Under the pieces are notes generated by a model. The model did not search any database. It was not told where the DNA came from and saw nothing but the letters and a program-made list of their open reading frames with translations. A DNA stretch of 64,000 nucleotides from Micrococcales bacterium. GTDB lineage: Bacteria > Actinomycetota > Actinomycetes > Actinomycetales > Cellulomonadaceae. A program made the translations under genes and the position numbers. Location of the stretch: positions 1 to 64,000 of the forward strand of contig WQWY01000016.1 in assembly GCA_009785115.1 (NCBI GenBank), in the 5' to 3' direction. Shown here one piece after another: positions 34,006 through 42,307 of this stretch. Position 1 is the stretch's first letter. Every line of letters begins with the position of its first letter.

Positions 34006-35007
34006 ATGGGCGGGGTCACGGTGGGGTACGCGGCGGCGCTGGAGCAGCTGGCGCCGATGGAGGCGGTCGAGCTGTCGGCGTACGCCGAGGCGCACGGGTT
34101 CTCCGGGGTGATGGCGGCCGATCATTTTCAGCCGTGGGTGCCCGCGCAGGGGCAGGCGTCGTTCGTGTGGAACGTGCTCACGGCGGTCGCCGAGCGGACC
34201 ACCGGCGACCTGGGCCCCGGGGTGACGACGCCGACGTTCCGGTGGCACCCGGCGATGGTCGCGCAGGCGTCGGCGACGCTCGCCGCGATGTACCCGGGGC
34301 GGCACTGGCTGGGGCTGGGGTCGGGGGAGGCGCTCAACGAGCACGTCGTGGCCGGGTACTGGCCCGAGGCCCCGGAGCGGATCGCGAGGATGTTCGAGGC
34401 GGTCGAGATCATCCGCAAGCTGTTCACCGCGTCGCTGGCGGGCAAGGACACCAAGCACGCGGGCACGTTCTACAAGATGGAGTCGACCCGCCTGTGGACC
34501 ATGCCGGCCGAGCCGCCGCCGATCCTCGTAGCGACTGCCGGTCCGGTGACGGCCAAGCGGGCGGGCCGCCACGTCGACGGGCTCATCACCGTCGGTGCCC
34601 CGCTGGAGAAGATCGCCGGGCTGTTCGCCCGGTTCGCCGAGGGCGCCCGGGAGGCGGGCAAGGACCCCGACACGATGCCGAAGGTGCTGCAGCTGCACCT
34701 GTCCTGGGCACCGACCGACGAGGAGGCCATGGCCAACGCCCTGCGCGAGTGGCCCAACGGGGGCATGAGGTTCGCCAAGGCCGACATCCGCTCGCCCTGG
34801 GACCTCGAGCAGATGGCGAAGATGGTGCGCCCCGAGGACTTCGCCGGACGGATGGTGGTCTCGGCCGACCCCGACGTGCACCGCGCCGAGATCCAGAGGT
34901 ACGTCGACCTCGGCTTCGACCGCGTCTACCTGCACAACGTCGGCCGCAACCAGCGCGAGTGGGTCGACGTGTTCGGCGCCCAGGTGCTGCCCAGGCTCCG
35001 CCGATGA
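34006..35007 (+). CDS. LLM-class F420-dependent oxidoreductase
   Basis: A 333-residue luciferase-like (TIM-barrel) protein of the F420-dependent group close to the glucose-6-phosphate dehydrogenase-like family. Segments [47 protein letters not shown] and [22 protein letters not shown] match the F420-binding and phosphate-binding loops. The substrate cannot be inferred. Its stop overlaps a nine-codon mini-frame that in turn overlaps the cofE start, so it is co-transcribed with cofE, which supports use of F420 rather than FMN. Confidence 0.88.
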   Translation: MGGVTVGYAAALEQLAPMEAVELSAYAEAHGFSGVMAADHFQPWVPAQGQASFVWNVLTAVAERTTGDLGPGVTTPTFRWHPAMVAQASATLAAMYPGRHWLGLGSGEALNEHVVAGYWPEAPERIARMFEAVEIIRKLFTASLAGKDTKHAGTFYKMESTRLWTMPAEPPPILVATAGPVTAKRAGRHVDGLITVGAPLEKIAGLFARFAEGAREAGKDPDTMPKVLQLHLSWAPTDEEAMANALREWPNGGMRFAKADIRSPWDLEQMAKMVRPEDFAGRMVVSADPDVHRAEIQRYVDLGFDRVYLHNVGRNQREWVDVFGAQVLPRLRR

Positions 35008-35030
35008 CCGCTCACCCTCGTCTCCGGTGA
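35004..35030 (+). CDS. Possible coupling mini-cistron (8 residues)
   Basis: ATG at 35004 overlaps the stop of the oxidoreductase (ATGA) and opens a frame MTAHPRLR whose TGA overlaps the cofE GTG (GTGA). A terminating ribosome could re-initiate twice and so reach cofE, which lacks its own ribosome binding site. The peptide itself is unlikely to have a function. Confidence 0.3.
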   Translation: MTAHPRLR

Positions 35031-35905
35031 CCGGTCAGGTGCCCGGGGCTCCCGGTGGGGCCGTCCTGGGGTTGGTCGGGGTCGACGCCCTGACGGTGTG
35101 GGCGCCCGACGGGTTCGGCGAGGTCGTCCCCGGTGACGACCTGCCCGCCCTCGTGGTGAGGGTGCTGCGCTCCGGCCCGCCGCTGGCGGACGGTGACGTG
35201 CTGGTGCTCGCGTCCAAGGTGGTGTCCAAGGCGGAGGGCCGGGTGGTTCGCGCCCACGACAGGGAACAGGCCATCACCGACGAGACGGTGCGCGTCGTCG
35301 CGACACACGAGCACAGCGGTGGTGTCACCCGGATCGTGGAGAACCGGCTGGGCCTGGTCATGGCCGCGGCGGGGGTCGACGCCTCGAACACCCCGCCAGG
35401 CACGGTGCTGCTGCTGCCGCTCGATCCCGACGCCTCCGCCCGGGGCGTGCGTGCCGAGGTGGTCGCGGCCTTCGGGGTCCGGGTCGGTGTGATCGTCTCC
35501 GACACGGCAGGCCGCCCCTGGCGTCAGGGGCTGACCGACATCGCGATCGGCACCGCCGGGGTCCAGGTGCTCGACGACCTGCGTGGGACCTCGGACGGCG
35601 CGGGGCAACGGCTGAGCTCGACGGTCACCGCTGTGGCCGACGAGCTCGCCGCGGCGGCCGACCTGGTGAAGGGCAAGACCTCCGGCCGACCTCTGGCGGT
35701 GGTCCGGGGCGCCGCCCGCTTCGTCACCCCCGCCGACGGTCCCGGTGCCCGCGCCCTCCTCCGCCCCGCCTCCGACGACTTGTTCCGGCTCGGCACCGCC
35801 GAGGCTCTAGCGGCTGGCCGCAAGGGAGAGGCCGGTCCTCGTCCGCCAGATCGTCGGCCTCGCGTCGGCTCGTCGGGAGTCTCCGACGAGCCGACGCGAG
35901 ACTGA
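35027..35905 (+). CDS. cofE: Coenzyme F420-0:L-glutamate ligase
   Basis: Adds gamma-linked glutamates to F420-0, the last step in making the polyglutamyl coenzyme. The 292 residues have family segments [54 protein letters not shown] and [19 protein letters not shown]. It is a stand-alone CofE rather than the two-domain FbiB of mycobacteria. Other F420 biosynthesis genes (cofC, cofD, cofG/H) are not in the window. The facing ABC cassette suggests that its substrate is imported. An 18-base perfect hairpin lies within the last 15 codons. Confidence 0.92.
   Translation: MTGQVPGAPGGAVLGLVGVDALTVWAPDGFGEVVPGDDLPALVVRVLRSGPPLADGDVLVLASKVVSKAEGRVVRAHDREQAITDETVRVVATHEHSGGVTRIVENRLGLVMAAAGVDASNTPPGTVLLLPLDPDASARGVRAEVVAAFGVRVGVIVSDTAGRPWRQGLTDIAIGTAGVQVLDDLRGTSDGAGQRLSSTVTAVADELAAAADLVKGKTSGRPLAVVRGAARFVTPADGPGARALLRPASDDLFRLGTAEALAAGRKGEAGPRPPDRRPRVGSSGVSDEPTRD
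35859..35900. terminator. Bidirectional terminator inside cofE 3' end
   Basis: CTCGCGTCGGCTCGTCGG (35859-35876) is perfectly complementary to 35883-35900 with a GAGTCT loop. The whole hairpin is within cofE, ending three bases before the stop codon, so the last residues of CofE are encoded by the terminator. The convergent ABC ATPase gene ends at 35940, so one hairpin can serve both operons. Confidence 0.75.
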
Positions 35906-35939
35906 CCAGGTGGTGAGCCCCCGACACCATGGTGGGGTT

Positions 35940-36716
35940 CTAGAAGGACCGGGAGTGGGCGGGTGAGCTCAGGGCGATCACCGGGTGGCCTGTGCGGGGG
36001 TGGGGGAGCACGTCGGCGTCGACGTCATACACAGCGCGCAGCAAGGTGGAGGTCAGGGTCTCGGCGGGCGGGCCGGCGGCGACCAGACGGCCCTGGTGCA
36101 GCACCAGCACGTGGTCGCAGAACGTCGCGGCGAGGTTCAGGTCGTGGAGGGCCGCGACGGTGGTGGTTCCCAGACGGGCCACGAACGCCAGCAGCGACAG
36201 CTGGGCCGACACGTCCAGATGATTCGTCGGCTCGTCCAGCAGCAGCAGCGAAGGGCGCTGAGCCAGAGCCCTGGCCACCTGCACCCGTCGACGCTCCCCG
36301 CCGGACAACGTGGCGTACTCCCGCTCGGCCAGCTCCGTGGCGTCCACGGCTTCCAACGCAAGGGCTACCTGGTCGGGCTCCGGGTCGGCGCCCCACCACG
36401 ACCGATACGGGGTGCGCCCCAGCGCGACCACCTCACGTACCGTGAGCGGCACCACCGCGCTCGACTCCTGCTCCAGCAGCGCGACGGTGCGCGCCCGCTC
36501 CCGAGGGGCCATCCGGTGCACAGGCCGGCCGTCGAGCAGCACCGCACCCCGGTCGGGCCTCAGCAGCCCGCCGAGCATCCGCAGCAGCGTCGTCTTGCCC
36601 GCACCGTTGGGGCCGAGCACCCCCGTCAGGGCACCGGCAGGCGGGGCCGCGTCCACCCCGTCCACCACCCAGCGCCCGCCCAGACGGGCACCGACCCCCT
36701 CGCTCCTCACGTCCAC
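35940..36716 (-). CDS. ABC transporter ATPase, proposed F420-0 importer
   Basis: ATP-binding subunit, 258 residues, of the siderophore/B12-type importer family. It has Walker A GPNGAGKTTLLR (about 35-46), LSGGERRRVQVARALA, Walker B LLLLDEPTNHLD and the switch His in ALHDLNLAA. It is the last gene of a binding protein-permease-ATPase cassette facing cofE and an F420-dependent enzyme. As I recall the TIGR03868/TIGR03869/TIGR03873 families, this cassette is proposed to carry F420-0 in actinobacteria. By motif alone it could equally be an iron-siderophore ATPase. GTG start at 36714-36716 overlaps the permease. Confidence 0.85.
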   Translation of the reverse strand: MDVRSEGVGARLGGRWVVDGVDAAPPAGALTGVLGPNGAGKTTLLRMLGGLLRPDRGAVLLDGRPVHRMAPRERARTVALLEQESSAVVPLTVREVVALGRTPYRSWWGADPEPDQVALALEAVDATELAEREYATLSGGERRRVQVARALAQRPSLLLLDEPTNHLDVSAQLSLLAFVARLGTTTVAALHDLNLAATFCDHVLVLHQGRLVAAGPPAETLTSTLLRAVYDVDADVLPHPRTGHPVIALSSPAHSRSF

Positions 36717-37765
36717 GACGCCCCCCGGCGGCGCAGCAGCACGACGAAGACCGGCACCCCGAGGAACGCGGTCACGATGCCGACAGGCAGCTCTCGCGGG
36801 GCGAGCAGCGTCCGTGCGGCGGTGTCGGCCCAGACCAGCAGCGTCGCCCCGGCGAGCGCCGCGACCGGCAGCAGCCGGCGGTGCCCGGGGCCGGTCAGCG
36901 CCCGTACGGCGTGCGGGACGAGCAGACCGACGAAGCCGATGGCCCCGCTCACCGAGACGAGAGCCCCGACCAGCAGCGCCACGGCACCCAGCAGCACCCA
37001 GCGGGTCTGGTTCACGGCGACGCCCAGCGCCGCCGCCGCGGTGTCACCGAACGCGAACGCGTCCAGCCGCCCGGCCCAGGCGGCGACGAGAGCGCCGACC
37101 ACGACGAGAGCCCCGACGGCGACCGCCACCGACGACCACCGGGCGCCCGCCACCGAGCCCAGCAGCCAGGCCAGGATCTCCCGGTAGGAGTCCCCGGTGG
37201 CCGACCAGAACACCACGAACGACATGGCGGCGGCAGCCAGCTGGGAGACCGCCACCCCGGCCAGCACCGTGCGCCCCGGGGTGATCGTGCCGCCTGACCT
37301 GGCCACCGTGAGCGTGGCGATCAGCGCGGCCAGCGCCCCGAGGAACGCCGCCCCGGGCAGCGCCACCGACACCCCGACCACGAGCACCGCCACAGCCCCC
37401 AGAGAGGCCCCCTGAGACAGCCCCAGCAGGTACGGGTCGGCCAGCGCGTTGCGGGTCAGCGACTGCATCACCGCCCCTGCCACCGCCAGACCCGCACCGA
37501 CCGCCGCCGCCGTGAGCACCCGGGGCAGGCGCAGGTCCCAGACGATGGCGTCGTGCAGCCGAGGCGGTGGGCTCACCGGGAGCCCCAGGTGCGACCCGAG
37601 CGAGGCCAGCACCTCGCCCAGGCTCAGGCCTGACGGCCCGATCGTCACCGCGACCAGCATCGAGACGACCAGCAGGCCCACCAGCGCGACCGTCACGACC
37701 AGGCGCCGTGGCGCGGTCCGGAGGGGCGTAGAGGGCGGCGGTCGGTCGGTCGTCAGGCTCCTCAC
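36707..37765 (-). CDS. ABC transporter permease, proposed F420-0 importer
   Basis: FecCD/BtuC-type permease of 352 residues with about nine to ten membrane segments. Family signatures DLRLPRVLTAAAVGAGLAVAG, ALADPYLLGLSQGASLG (ligand-path loop) and SGAIGFVGLLVPHAVR (ATPase-coupling helix) are present. The GTG start (37763-37765) overlaps the stop of the binding protein (GTGA); its stop lies within the ATPase gene. Function as an F420-0 importer is inferred from linkage to cofE and from the known cassette. Confidence 0.86.
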   Translation of the reverse strand: MRSLTTDRPPPSTPLRTAPRRLVVTVALVGLLVVSMLVAVTIGPSGLSLGEVLASLGSHLGLPVSPPPRLHDAIVWDLRLPRVLTAAAVGAGLAVAGAVMQSLTRNALADPYLLGLSQGASLGAVAVLVVGVSVALPGAAFLGALAALIATLTVARSGGTITPGRTVLAGVAVSQLAAAAMSFVVFWSATGDSYREILAWLLGSVAGARWSSVAVAVGALVVVGALVAAWAGRLDAFAFGDTAAAALGVAVNQTRWVLLGAVALLVGALVSVSGAIGFVGLLVPHAVRALTGPGHRRLLPVAALAGATLLVWADTAARTLLAPRELPVGIVTAFLGVPVFVVLLRRRGASWT

Positions 37766-38778
37766 CCCTGTGCCCTGTGCTGCCCCAGCGCCTGGTGCTG
37801 CGCGACGAGAGAGACCACAGTGTCGGCATTGCGCAGCCCGGCCTCGCTGGCCGCGAACGGCACGACCAGGTACCGCTGCTCGCGCACCGCCGTGAGCTGC
37901 GCGGTCGCGGGGTTGGACTCCAGCACCTCGACCTTGCGCGCGGCGGTGTTCCAGGAGGCGTCCACCAGGACGATCACGTCGGGGTCGGCGGCGACGACGT
38001 CCTCCCAGCCGACCGACGACCAGGTCTGACGCACCGTGGCGAAGATGTTGGTGAGCCCGGCGGCGTCCAGGATCATCTGCGGCGCTCCGATGCCTGCCCC
38101 GACGTAGGGGATGTCCGAGCCCGAGGAGTACCACAGGGCGGTCGGGCCGCCGGTGAGCGGCTCGACCCCCGCCAGCGTCGCCCGCTGCTCGGCGATCAGA
38201 TGCTCGGCCGCGTCGGGCACGTCGAGCAGGGCGCCCACCTGGCGGATCTCGGTGAAGACGTCCTCGAAGGTCAGCGGGTCAGGCTGATAGCCGGGCCCCT
38301 GGCACGCGGCGGGGGAGACGTAGGTCGCGATGCCGAGCCCGTGGAGCGTGGCCCGTTCACCGGCGCCGTTCGCGGACAGGTTCGACTCCCACCCCGCGTA
38401 GACGAGGTCGGGCTCGGCGGCGAGCAGCGCCTCGAGGCCCGGGACCCTCTCCGACAGCAGCGGCACCGTCTCTCCCTCGGCGGCGAGAGCGTCGGGGAAC
38501 GGTCCGTCCGGGAACGCGCGCCCGACGATCCGGTCGCCCACGCCCAGGGCGAGCGCGAGCTCGGTGGTGGAGGACTTGATCGTGACGATCCGCTGTGGCG
38601 CGGCCTCGAGCCGCACCTCGGTGCCACAGCTGTCGACGGTCAGCGGGTACGGCCCCGACCGCGCCTCGTCGCCGGCCTCGGTGGTCGCGGGCGGGTCGCT
38701 CGACGCGCAGCCCGCGAGCGGGGCGGTCAGCAGCGCGACGACCAGCACGGCGGGCACAGCACGAAGACGCACAGACAT
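37762..38778 (-). CDS. ABC substrate-binding lipoprotein, proposed F420-0 importer
   Basis: A 338-residue periplasmic-type binding protein anchored as a lipoprotein: signal peptide with LAGC lipobox, lipidated Cys24. The BtuF/FhuD-like fold shows PQRIVTIKSSTTELALALG, EPDLVYAGWESNL and AADPDVIVLVDASWNTAARK. It would capture a phosphodiester-linked deazaflavin if the F420-0 proposal holds. Ligand specificity cannot be proved from sequence; siderophores and corrinoids are alternatives. First gene of the cassette; a nested hairpin (38802-38838) lies in its leader. Confidence 0.84.
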   Translation of the reverse strand: MSVRLRAVPAVLVVALLTAPLAGCASSDPPATTEAGDEARSGPYPLTVDSCGTEVRLEAAPQRIVTIKSSTTELALALGVGDRIVGRAFPDGPFPDALAAEGETVPLLSERVPGLEALLAAEPDLVYAGWESNLSANGAGERATLHGLGIATYVSPAACQGPGYQPDPLTFEDVFTEIRQVGALLDVPDAAEHLIAEQRATLAGVEPLTGGPTALWYSSGSDIPYVGAGIGAPQMILDAAGLTNIFATVRQTWSSVGWEDVVAADPDVIVLVDASWNTAARKVEVLESNPATAQLTAVREQRYLVVPFAASEAGLRNADTVVSLVAQHQALGQHRAQG

Positions 38779-38801
38779 GGGGGCTCCTCCGGTCAGGCAC
38801 A

Positions 38802-38838
38802 GGTTCTTCCCGAGGGTGCAACCCGCACCCGGAGAACC
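38802..38838 (-). promoter_or_regulatory. Nested hairpin in binding-protein leader
   Basis: Outer arms GGTTCT (38802-38807) and AGAACC (38833-38838) enclose inner arms GGGTGC (38814-38819) and GCACCC (38825-38830). It lies 24-60 bases upstream of the ATG. It lacks the conserved boxes of the cobalamin riboswitch. It may be an unassigned regulatory RNA structure or chance pairing. Confidence 0.35.
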
Positions 38839-38957
38839 GCCCCAGCCTCAGGCCGGCCTCACCCCGGCGAAGGCCGCCGCCAGGCTCCGCGAGCCAGACT
38901 AGGTCGCGAGGGAGCGCACCGCAGCGCGCAAGACGTCTCGCGACGTGCCCCGGTCCG

Positions 38958-39785
38958 TCAGTGGTCGACGTCGGGGACGCCGTAGGGCAGGTGGGCCAGC
39001 ACGTCGGACTCCGTCCGGGTGCGAACCACCCGTCGCTGCTCCGAGAGACCCTCACGCTGGCGCCGCTCGGCCAGCACCGCGAGCAAGAACTCCTCGGGGT
39101 GGGTGCCTGCCGGCGGCAGCGGGTGCACGTGCCGCTGGACCTGTGCGGTCAGCTCGGTGCCCAGGCGCGTGCGCGACTGCGGGTGCAGCTTCGAGGCCCG
39201 GCCCAAGAACTGCCGGACGGACAGGGCCAGCGAGTCCGGCAGCCGGGCGACGTCGGCGTGGCTCGCCCACAGGGCCAGCCGTGGCGGCATGACGACGACC
39301 ACCTGGTCGCGCGGCCCGCCGCGCACGCGTGCCGCGTACGTGCCGGCCAGCATGTCTCCCAGCCGCTTGCCCTTCGGGTGGACCATCGACGCGATCACCG
39401 CCGGGACACCGAGGAACATCCAGATCTCGAGCACCGCGACCAGCCCGCGGATCATGGCGTGGCGGACGGTGATGGCCCCGCCGTCGTCGCGCACGATCCG
39501 CAGGCCGAGGGCGAGCCTGCCCAACGATCGCCCCCTCGACAGGGTCTCGACCGTGATCGGCACGACGACCAGCATGATCACGAGCAGCGCCACCGCGAGC
39601 GCTGCTCCCGCGTTCTCGGAGAGGGCGAGGCCGTAGTCCACGAAGCCCAGAGCCATCGTGGCGGCGAAGAGCCCTGCTGCGTAGACCAGGTAGTCGAGGA
39701 ACCCGCCAGCCATGCGGGTGAAGGCCGACGCGGGCTCGGACTCCAGCAGGACGCCTTCGCCCGTGACGATGCCTGTGCTGCTCAC
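38958..39785 (-). CDS. RDD-family membrane protein
   Basis: A 275-residue protein with an RDD domain in its first half: AFTRMAGGFLDYLVY with the conserved Arg and Asp, two to three membrane segments, then SRGRSLGRLALGLRIVRDDGG. A soluble C-terminal part of about 120 residues follows. RDD proteins are poorly characterised, with proposed transport or ion-exchange roles. GTG at 39783-39785 is chosen because TAGGCT (39798-39793) lies seven bases upstream, giving a leaderless start. It is divergent from the SpoIIM-like gene. Confidence 0.85.
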   Translation of the reverse strand: MSSTGIVTGEGVLLESEPASAFTRMAGGFLDYLVYAAGLFAATMALGFVDYGLALSENAGAALAVALLVIMLVVVPITVETLSRGRSLGRLALGLRIVRDDGGAITVRHAMIRGLVAVLEIWMFLGVPAVIASMVHPKGKRLGDMLAGTYAARVRGGPRDQVVVVMPPRLALWASHADVARLPDSLALSVRQFLGRASKLHPQSRTRLGTELTAQVQRHVHPLPPAGTHPEEFLLAVLAERRQREGLSEQRRVVRTRTESDVLAHLPYGVPDVDH

Positions 39786-39805
39786 CCGGGTCAGCCTAAT
39801 GCCCT

Positions 39806-39887
39806 GGCACCGTGTCGGAGGGCCCTTGGCATCACCTCGCAGCACCTGAGGCATCGCGTGCCGGAGTGCCCACGGCATCGTGCCGGA
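39806..39887. repeat. Three short direct repeats in divergent promoter region
   Basis: GGCACCGTGTCGGA (39806-39819), GGCATCGCGTGCCGGA (39850-39865) and GGCATCGTGCCGGA (39874-39887) are variants of one motif between the RDD and SpoIIM-like genes. Each has partial internal symmetry (GGCA/TGCC). They could be operator sites shared by both promoters. Confidence 0.4.
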
Positions 39888-39905
39888 CCGTGGCAGTCTG
39901 GTCCT

Positions 39906-40895
39906 GTGGATCTTGACGCCTACACCTTCGCCCACGAGCCGGACTGGGTGCGGCTCGAAGCACTGAGCAAGAGGTCACGTCTGACCGGTGCCGAGGTCGA
40001 CGAGCTCGTCCGGCTGTACCAGGCGACGGCGACCGACCTGTCGACGGTGCGTTCCAGCGTGCCCGACCCGCGCACGGTGATGCGGCTGTCCCAGCTGCTC
40101 TCGCGTGCACGCACCCGTCTGACCGGGGCGCACGCACCCGTCTGGCACGAGGTCGCCACGTTCTTCACGGTCTCCTTCCCCGTGGTGCTGTACCGGATCC
40201 GGTGGTGGATCGTCGCGGTGATGGTCGCCTTCCTCGCGGTCTCCGTCGTCACGGGCTGGTACCTGGTCGAGAACCGCGACGTGCTCAACGCCGTCATCCC
40301 CCCGTCCGTCCAGCAGGAGTACGTCGAGGACGCGTTCGTCTCGTACTACGACCCCGGCGTCAGCTTCGGCGCCATGGTGTGGACCAACAACTCCTGGATC
40401 GCCGCGGTCTGCGTGGCTTCGGGGATCACCGGCATCGGCCCCGTCTACATGCTGTTCCAGAACGCGTGGAGCATCGGTCTGATCGGGGCCGTCATGACCG
40501 TCCACGGTGAGCTCGGGCTCTTCCTCCAGCTGCTCTCCCCGCACGGGCTGCTGGAGCTGACGGCCATCTTCGTCGCCGGCGCGGCCGGGCTGCGGGTGTT
40601 CTGGGCGTGGCTCGCCCCGGGGCCCCGGCCGCGAGGCCAGGCGCTCTCCGAGGCGGGGCGGGCGCTGTTCACCACGGCGCTCGGCCTGGTCGTGGTGCTC
40701 GGCGTCTCCGGCCTGATCGAGGGTTTCGTCACCGGTTCGGCGATGTACTGGTGGCTGAAGATCGTCATCGGTGCCGTCGCTCTGGCCGGTTTCTGGGTCT
40801 ACGTGCTGACCCTGGGCCGCAGCGCCGCGCGAGCCGGCGAGACCGGCGACCTGGAACCTGACCGAGCCGGCTACGCGGTGGCGACCGCCGGCTGA
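39906..40895 (+). CDS. Stage II sporulation protein M-like membrane protein
   Basis: A 329-residue protein of the SpoIIM-like family, found in many non-sporulating actinobacteria. A soluble helical N-terminus (about 1-90) is followed by about five membrane segments. The family core NNSWIAAVCVASGITGIGP and a pore-like LSPHGLLELTAIFVAGAAG are present. It usually sits beside RDD, DUF58, MoxR and DUF4129 genes, as here; its molecular role is unknown. GTG at 39906 lacks a ribosome binding site; CAGTCT eight bases upstream may be the -10. Confidence 0.87.
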   Translation: MDLDAYTFAHEPDWVRLEALSKRSRLTGAEVDELVRLYQATATDLSTVRSSVPDPRTVMRLSQLLSRARTRLTGAHAPVWHEVATFFTVSFPVVLYRIRWWIVAVMVAFLAVSVVTGWYLVENRDVLNAVIPPSVQQEYVEDAFVSYYDPGVSFGAMVWTNNSWIAAVCVASGITGIGPVYMLFQNAWSIGLIGAVMTVHGELGLFLQLLSPHGLLELTAIFVAGAAGLRVFWAWLAPGPRPRGQALSEAGRALFTTALGLVVVLGVSGLIEGFVTGSAMYWWLKIVIGAVALAGFWVYVLTLGRSAARAGETGDLEPDRAGYAVATAG

Positions 40896-40932
40896 GCCGC
40901 TGGCCCGGCGCACCGGCTCGGTCGCCGATCTC

Positions 40933-40956
40933 CGGCGGTGCTCTCGAGCGCCGCCG
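40933..40956. terminator. Bidirectional terminator after SpoIIM-like gene
   Basis: CGGCGGTGCTC (40933-40943) pairs with GAGCGCCGCCG (40946-40956) with one T-G pair and a very short loop. It lies between the convergent SpoIIM-like and DUF58 genes. Confidence 0.55.
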
Positions 40957-40971
40957 TCGTCCCTCAGGCTG

Positions 40972-42306
40972 TCACAGCCGCCCGGCGGCCTTCAGCGCCA
41001 GGTAGGTGTCGGCCAGGGCGGGAGGCAGGTTGTCGGGCATCGCCTCGACGACCTCGACGCCGCGTCGGCGCAGGCGCATGCCGACCGCCGCGTGACCGAG
41101 CGCGGTGCGCTCGGCCGCCGCCGCCTCGTAGGCCTCCATGATGTTCGTCCGCGTGGTGCGCATCCGCTCCAGCTCGGGGTCGGCGACGGCCGCGACCACC
41201 ACCTGGTGACGCTGCGCGAGCTGGGCGACCACGTCGAGCAGCCCGGCCTCGACCGTCGCCGGGTCGATCGTGGTGAGCAGCACCACCAGCGCCCGCTGCG
41301 ACATCCGTGCACGCACCTCGGCCGCCACGCCCGCCCAGTCGGTCTCCAGCAGGGCGGGCTCGATCGGGGCCAGCGCGTCGGCCATCGTCGGGAGCAGCCC
41401 GGAGCGGCTCGCCCCGGCGACCCTGGCCCGCACCGCGCGGTCGTAGGCGATCACCTCGACGCGGTCTCCCGCCCGGTCGGCCAGCACCCCGAGCAGCAGC
41501 GCCGCCTCGATGGATGCCTCCAGCCGGGTCCCGTCGAGCACCCGGGTGGCCGAGGTGCGCCCGGTGTCCACGACGATCATCACGCGCCGGTCTCGCTCGG
41601 GGCGCCAGGTGCGCACCACGACGTCGTTGCGCCGGGCGGTGGCACGCCAGTCGATCGACCGCACGTCGTCACCGACGACGTACTCGCGCAACGAGTCGAA
41701 CTCGGTGCCCGAGGAGCGGACCTGCACCGAGGCGCGCCCGTCCATCTCGCGCAGCCGTGCCAGCCTGCTGGGCAGGTGGCGGCGCGAGACGAAGGCGGGC
41801 AGCACCCGCAGCCGTCCGTGCATCGGGATCTTGGCCTGCCGGCCCGCGAGCCCCATCGGCCCCAGGGCACGGATCGCGACGAACGGGACGCCGAGGTCGC
41901 CGCGGCGGCTCGGCAGCAGCGGTATGCGCCCGCGAGCGCCCTCGCCCGGTGCGGCGTGCAGCGTCAGCCGAGGGGTGTGAACCCCGCGACGAGGCAAGGG
42001 CGAGCCGGGAGGACGGTCGTCAGCGATGGCCGACGGGGGCCAGGCGTCACGGACCACCGCGCGCAACCGGCGCCGGCTGAGGTTGCGGACCGTCAGCGTC
42101 GACGTCGTCGGCTCGCCGAGGCGCACCGAGGCGGGGACGGCCCGGGTGATCTCGACGGCGCGCGGCGACGCCGCCAGGGCGACGTCGAGCACCACCAGCA
42201 CGACGACCAGCGCCGTCCACGCGACGACGGTGAGAGCGACCGGCCAGATCAGCACCCAGACCGCGCCGAGCGCGGTCAGCGCGACCGTCCGCCAGGTGAT
42301 CGCCAC
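40972..42306 (-). CDS. DUF58 (von Willebrand A-like) protein
   Basis: A 444-residue protein with two N-terminal membrane segments (about 8-45) and a C-terminal DUF58 domain. The signature SLREYVVGDDVRSIDWRATARRN-type core is present, split here as LREYVVGDD and RSIDWRATA, followed by VMIVVDTGRT, a MIDAS-like strand. DUF58 proteins work with MoxR ATPases as a chaperone-like pair. The gene starts one base after the moxR stop and ends the operon. Confidence 0.9.
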   Translation of the reverse strand: MAITWRTVALTALGAVWVLIWPVALTVVAWTALVVVLVVLDVALAASPRAVEITRAVPASVRLGEPTTSTLTVRNLSRRRLRAVVRDAWPPSAIADDRPPGSPLPRRGVHTPRLTLHAAPGEGARGRIPLLPSRRGDLGVPFVAIRALGPMGLAGRQAKIPMHGRLRVLPAFVSRRHLPSRLARLREMDGRASVQVRSSGTEFDSLREYVVGDDVRSIDWRATARRNDVVVRTWRPERDRRVMIVVDTGRTSATRVLDGTRLEASIEAALLLGVLADRAGDRVEVIAYDRAVRARVAGASRSGLLPTMADALAPIEPALLETDWAGVAAEVRARMSQRALVVLLTTIDPATVEAGLLDVVAQLAQRHQVVVAAVADPELERMRTTRTNIMEAYEAAAAERTALGHAAVGMRLRRRGVEVVEAMPDNLPPALADTYLALKAAGRL

Positions 42307-42307
42307 G

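Noticed and set aside
38779-38950. Cobalamin riboswitch before the BtuF-like binding protein
   Set aside because: The hairpin is present but the conserved B12-box and GGGAA/GCCACTG-type core are not recognisable.
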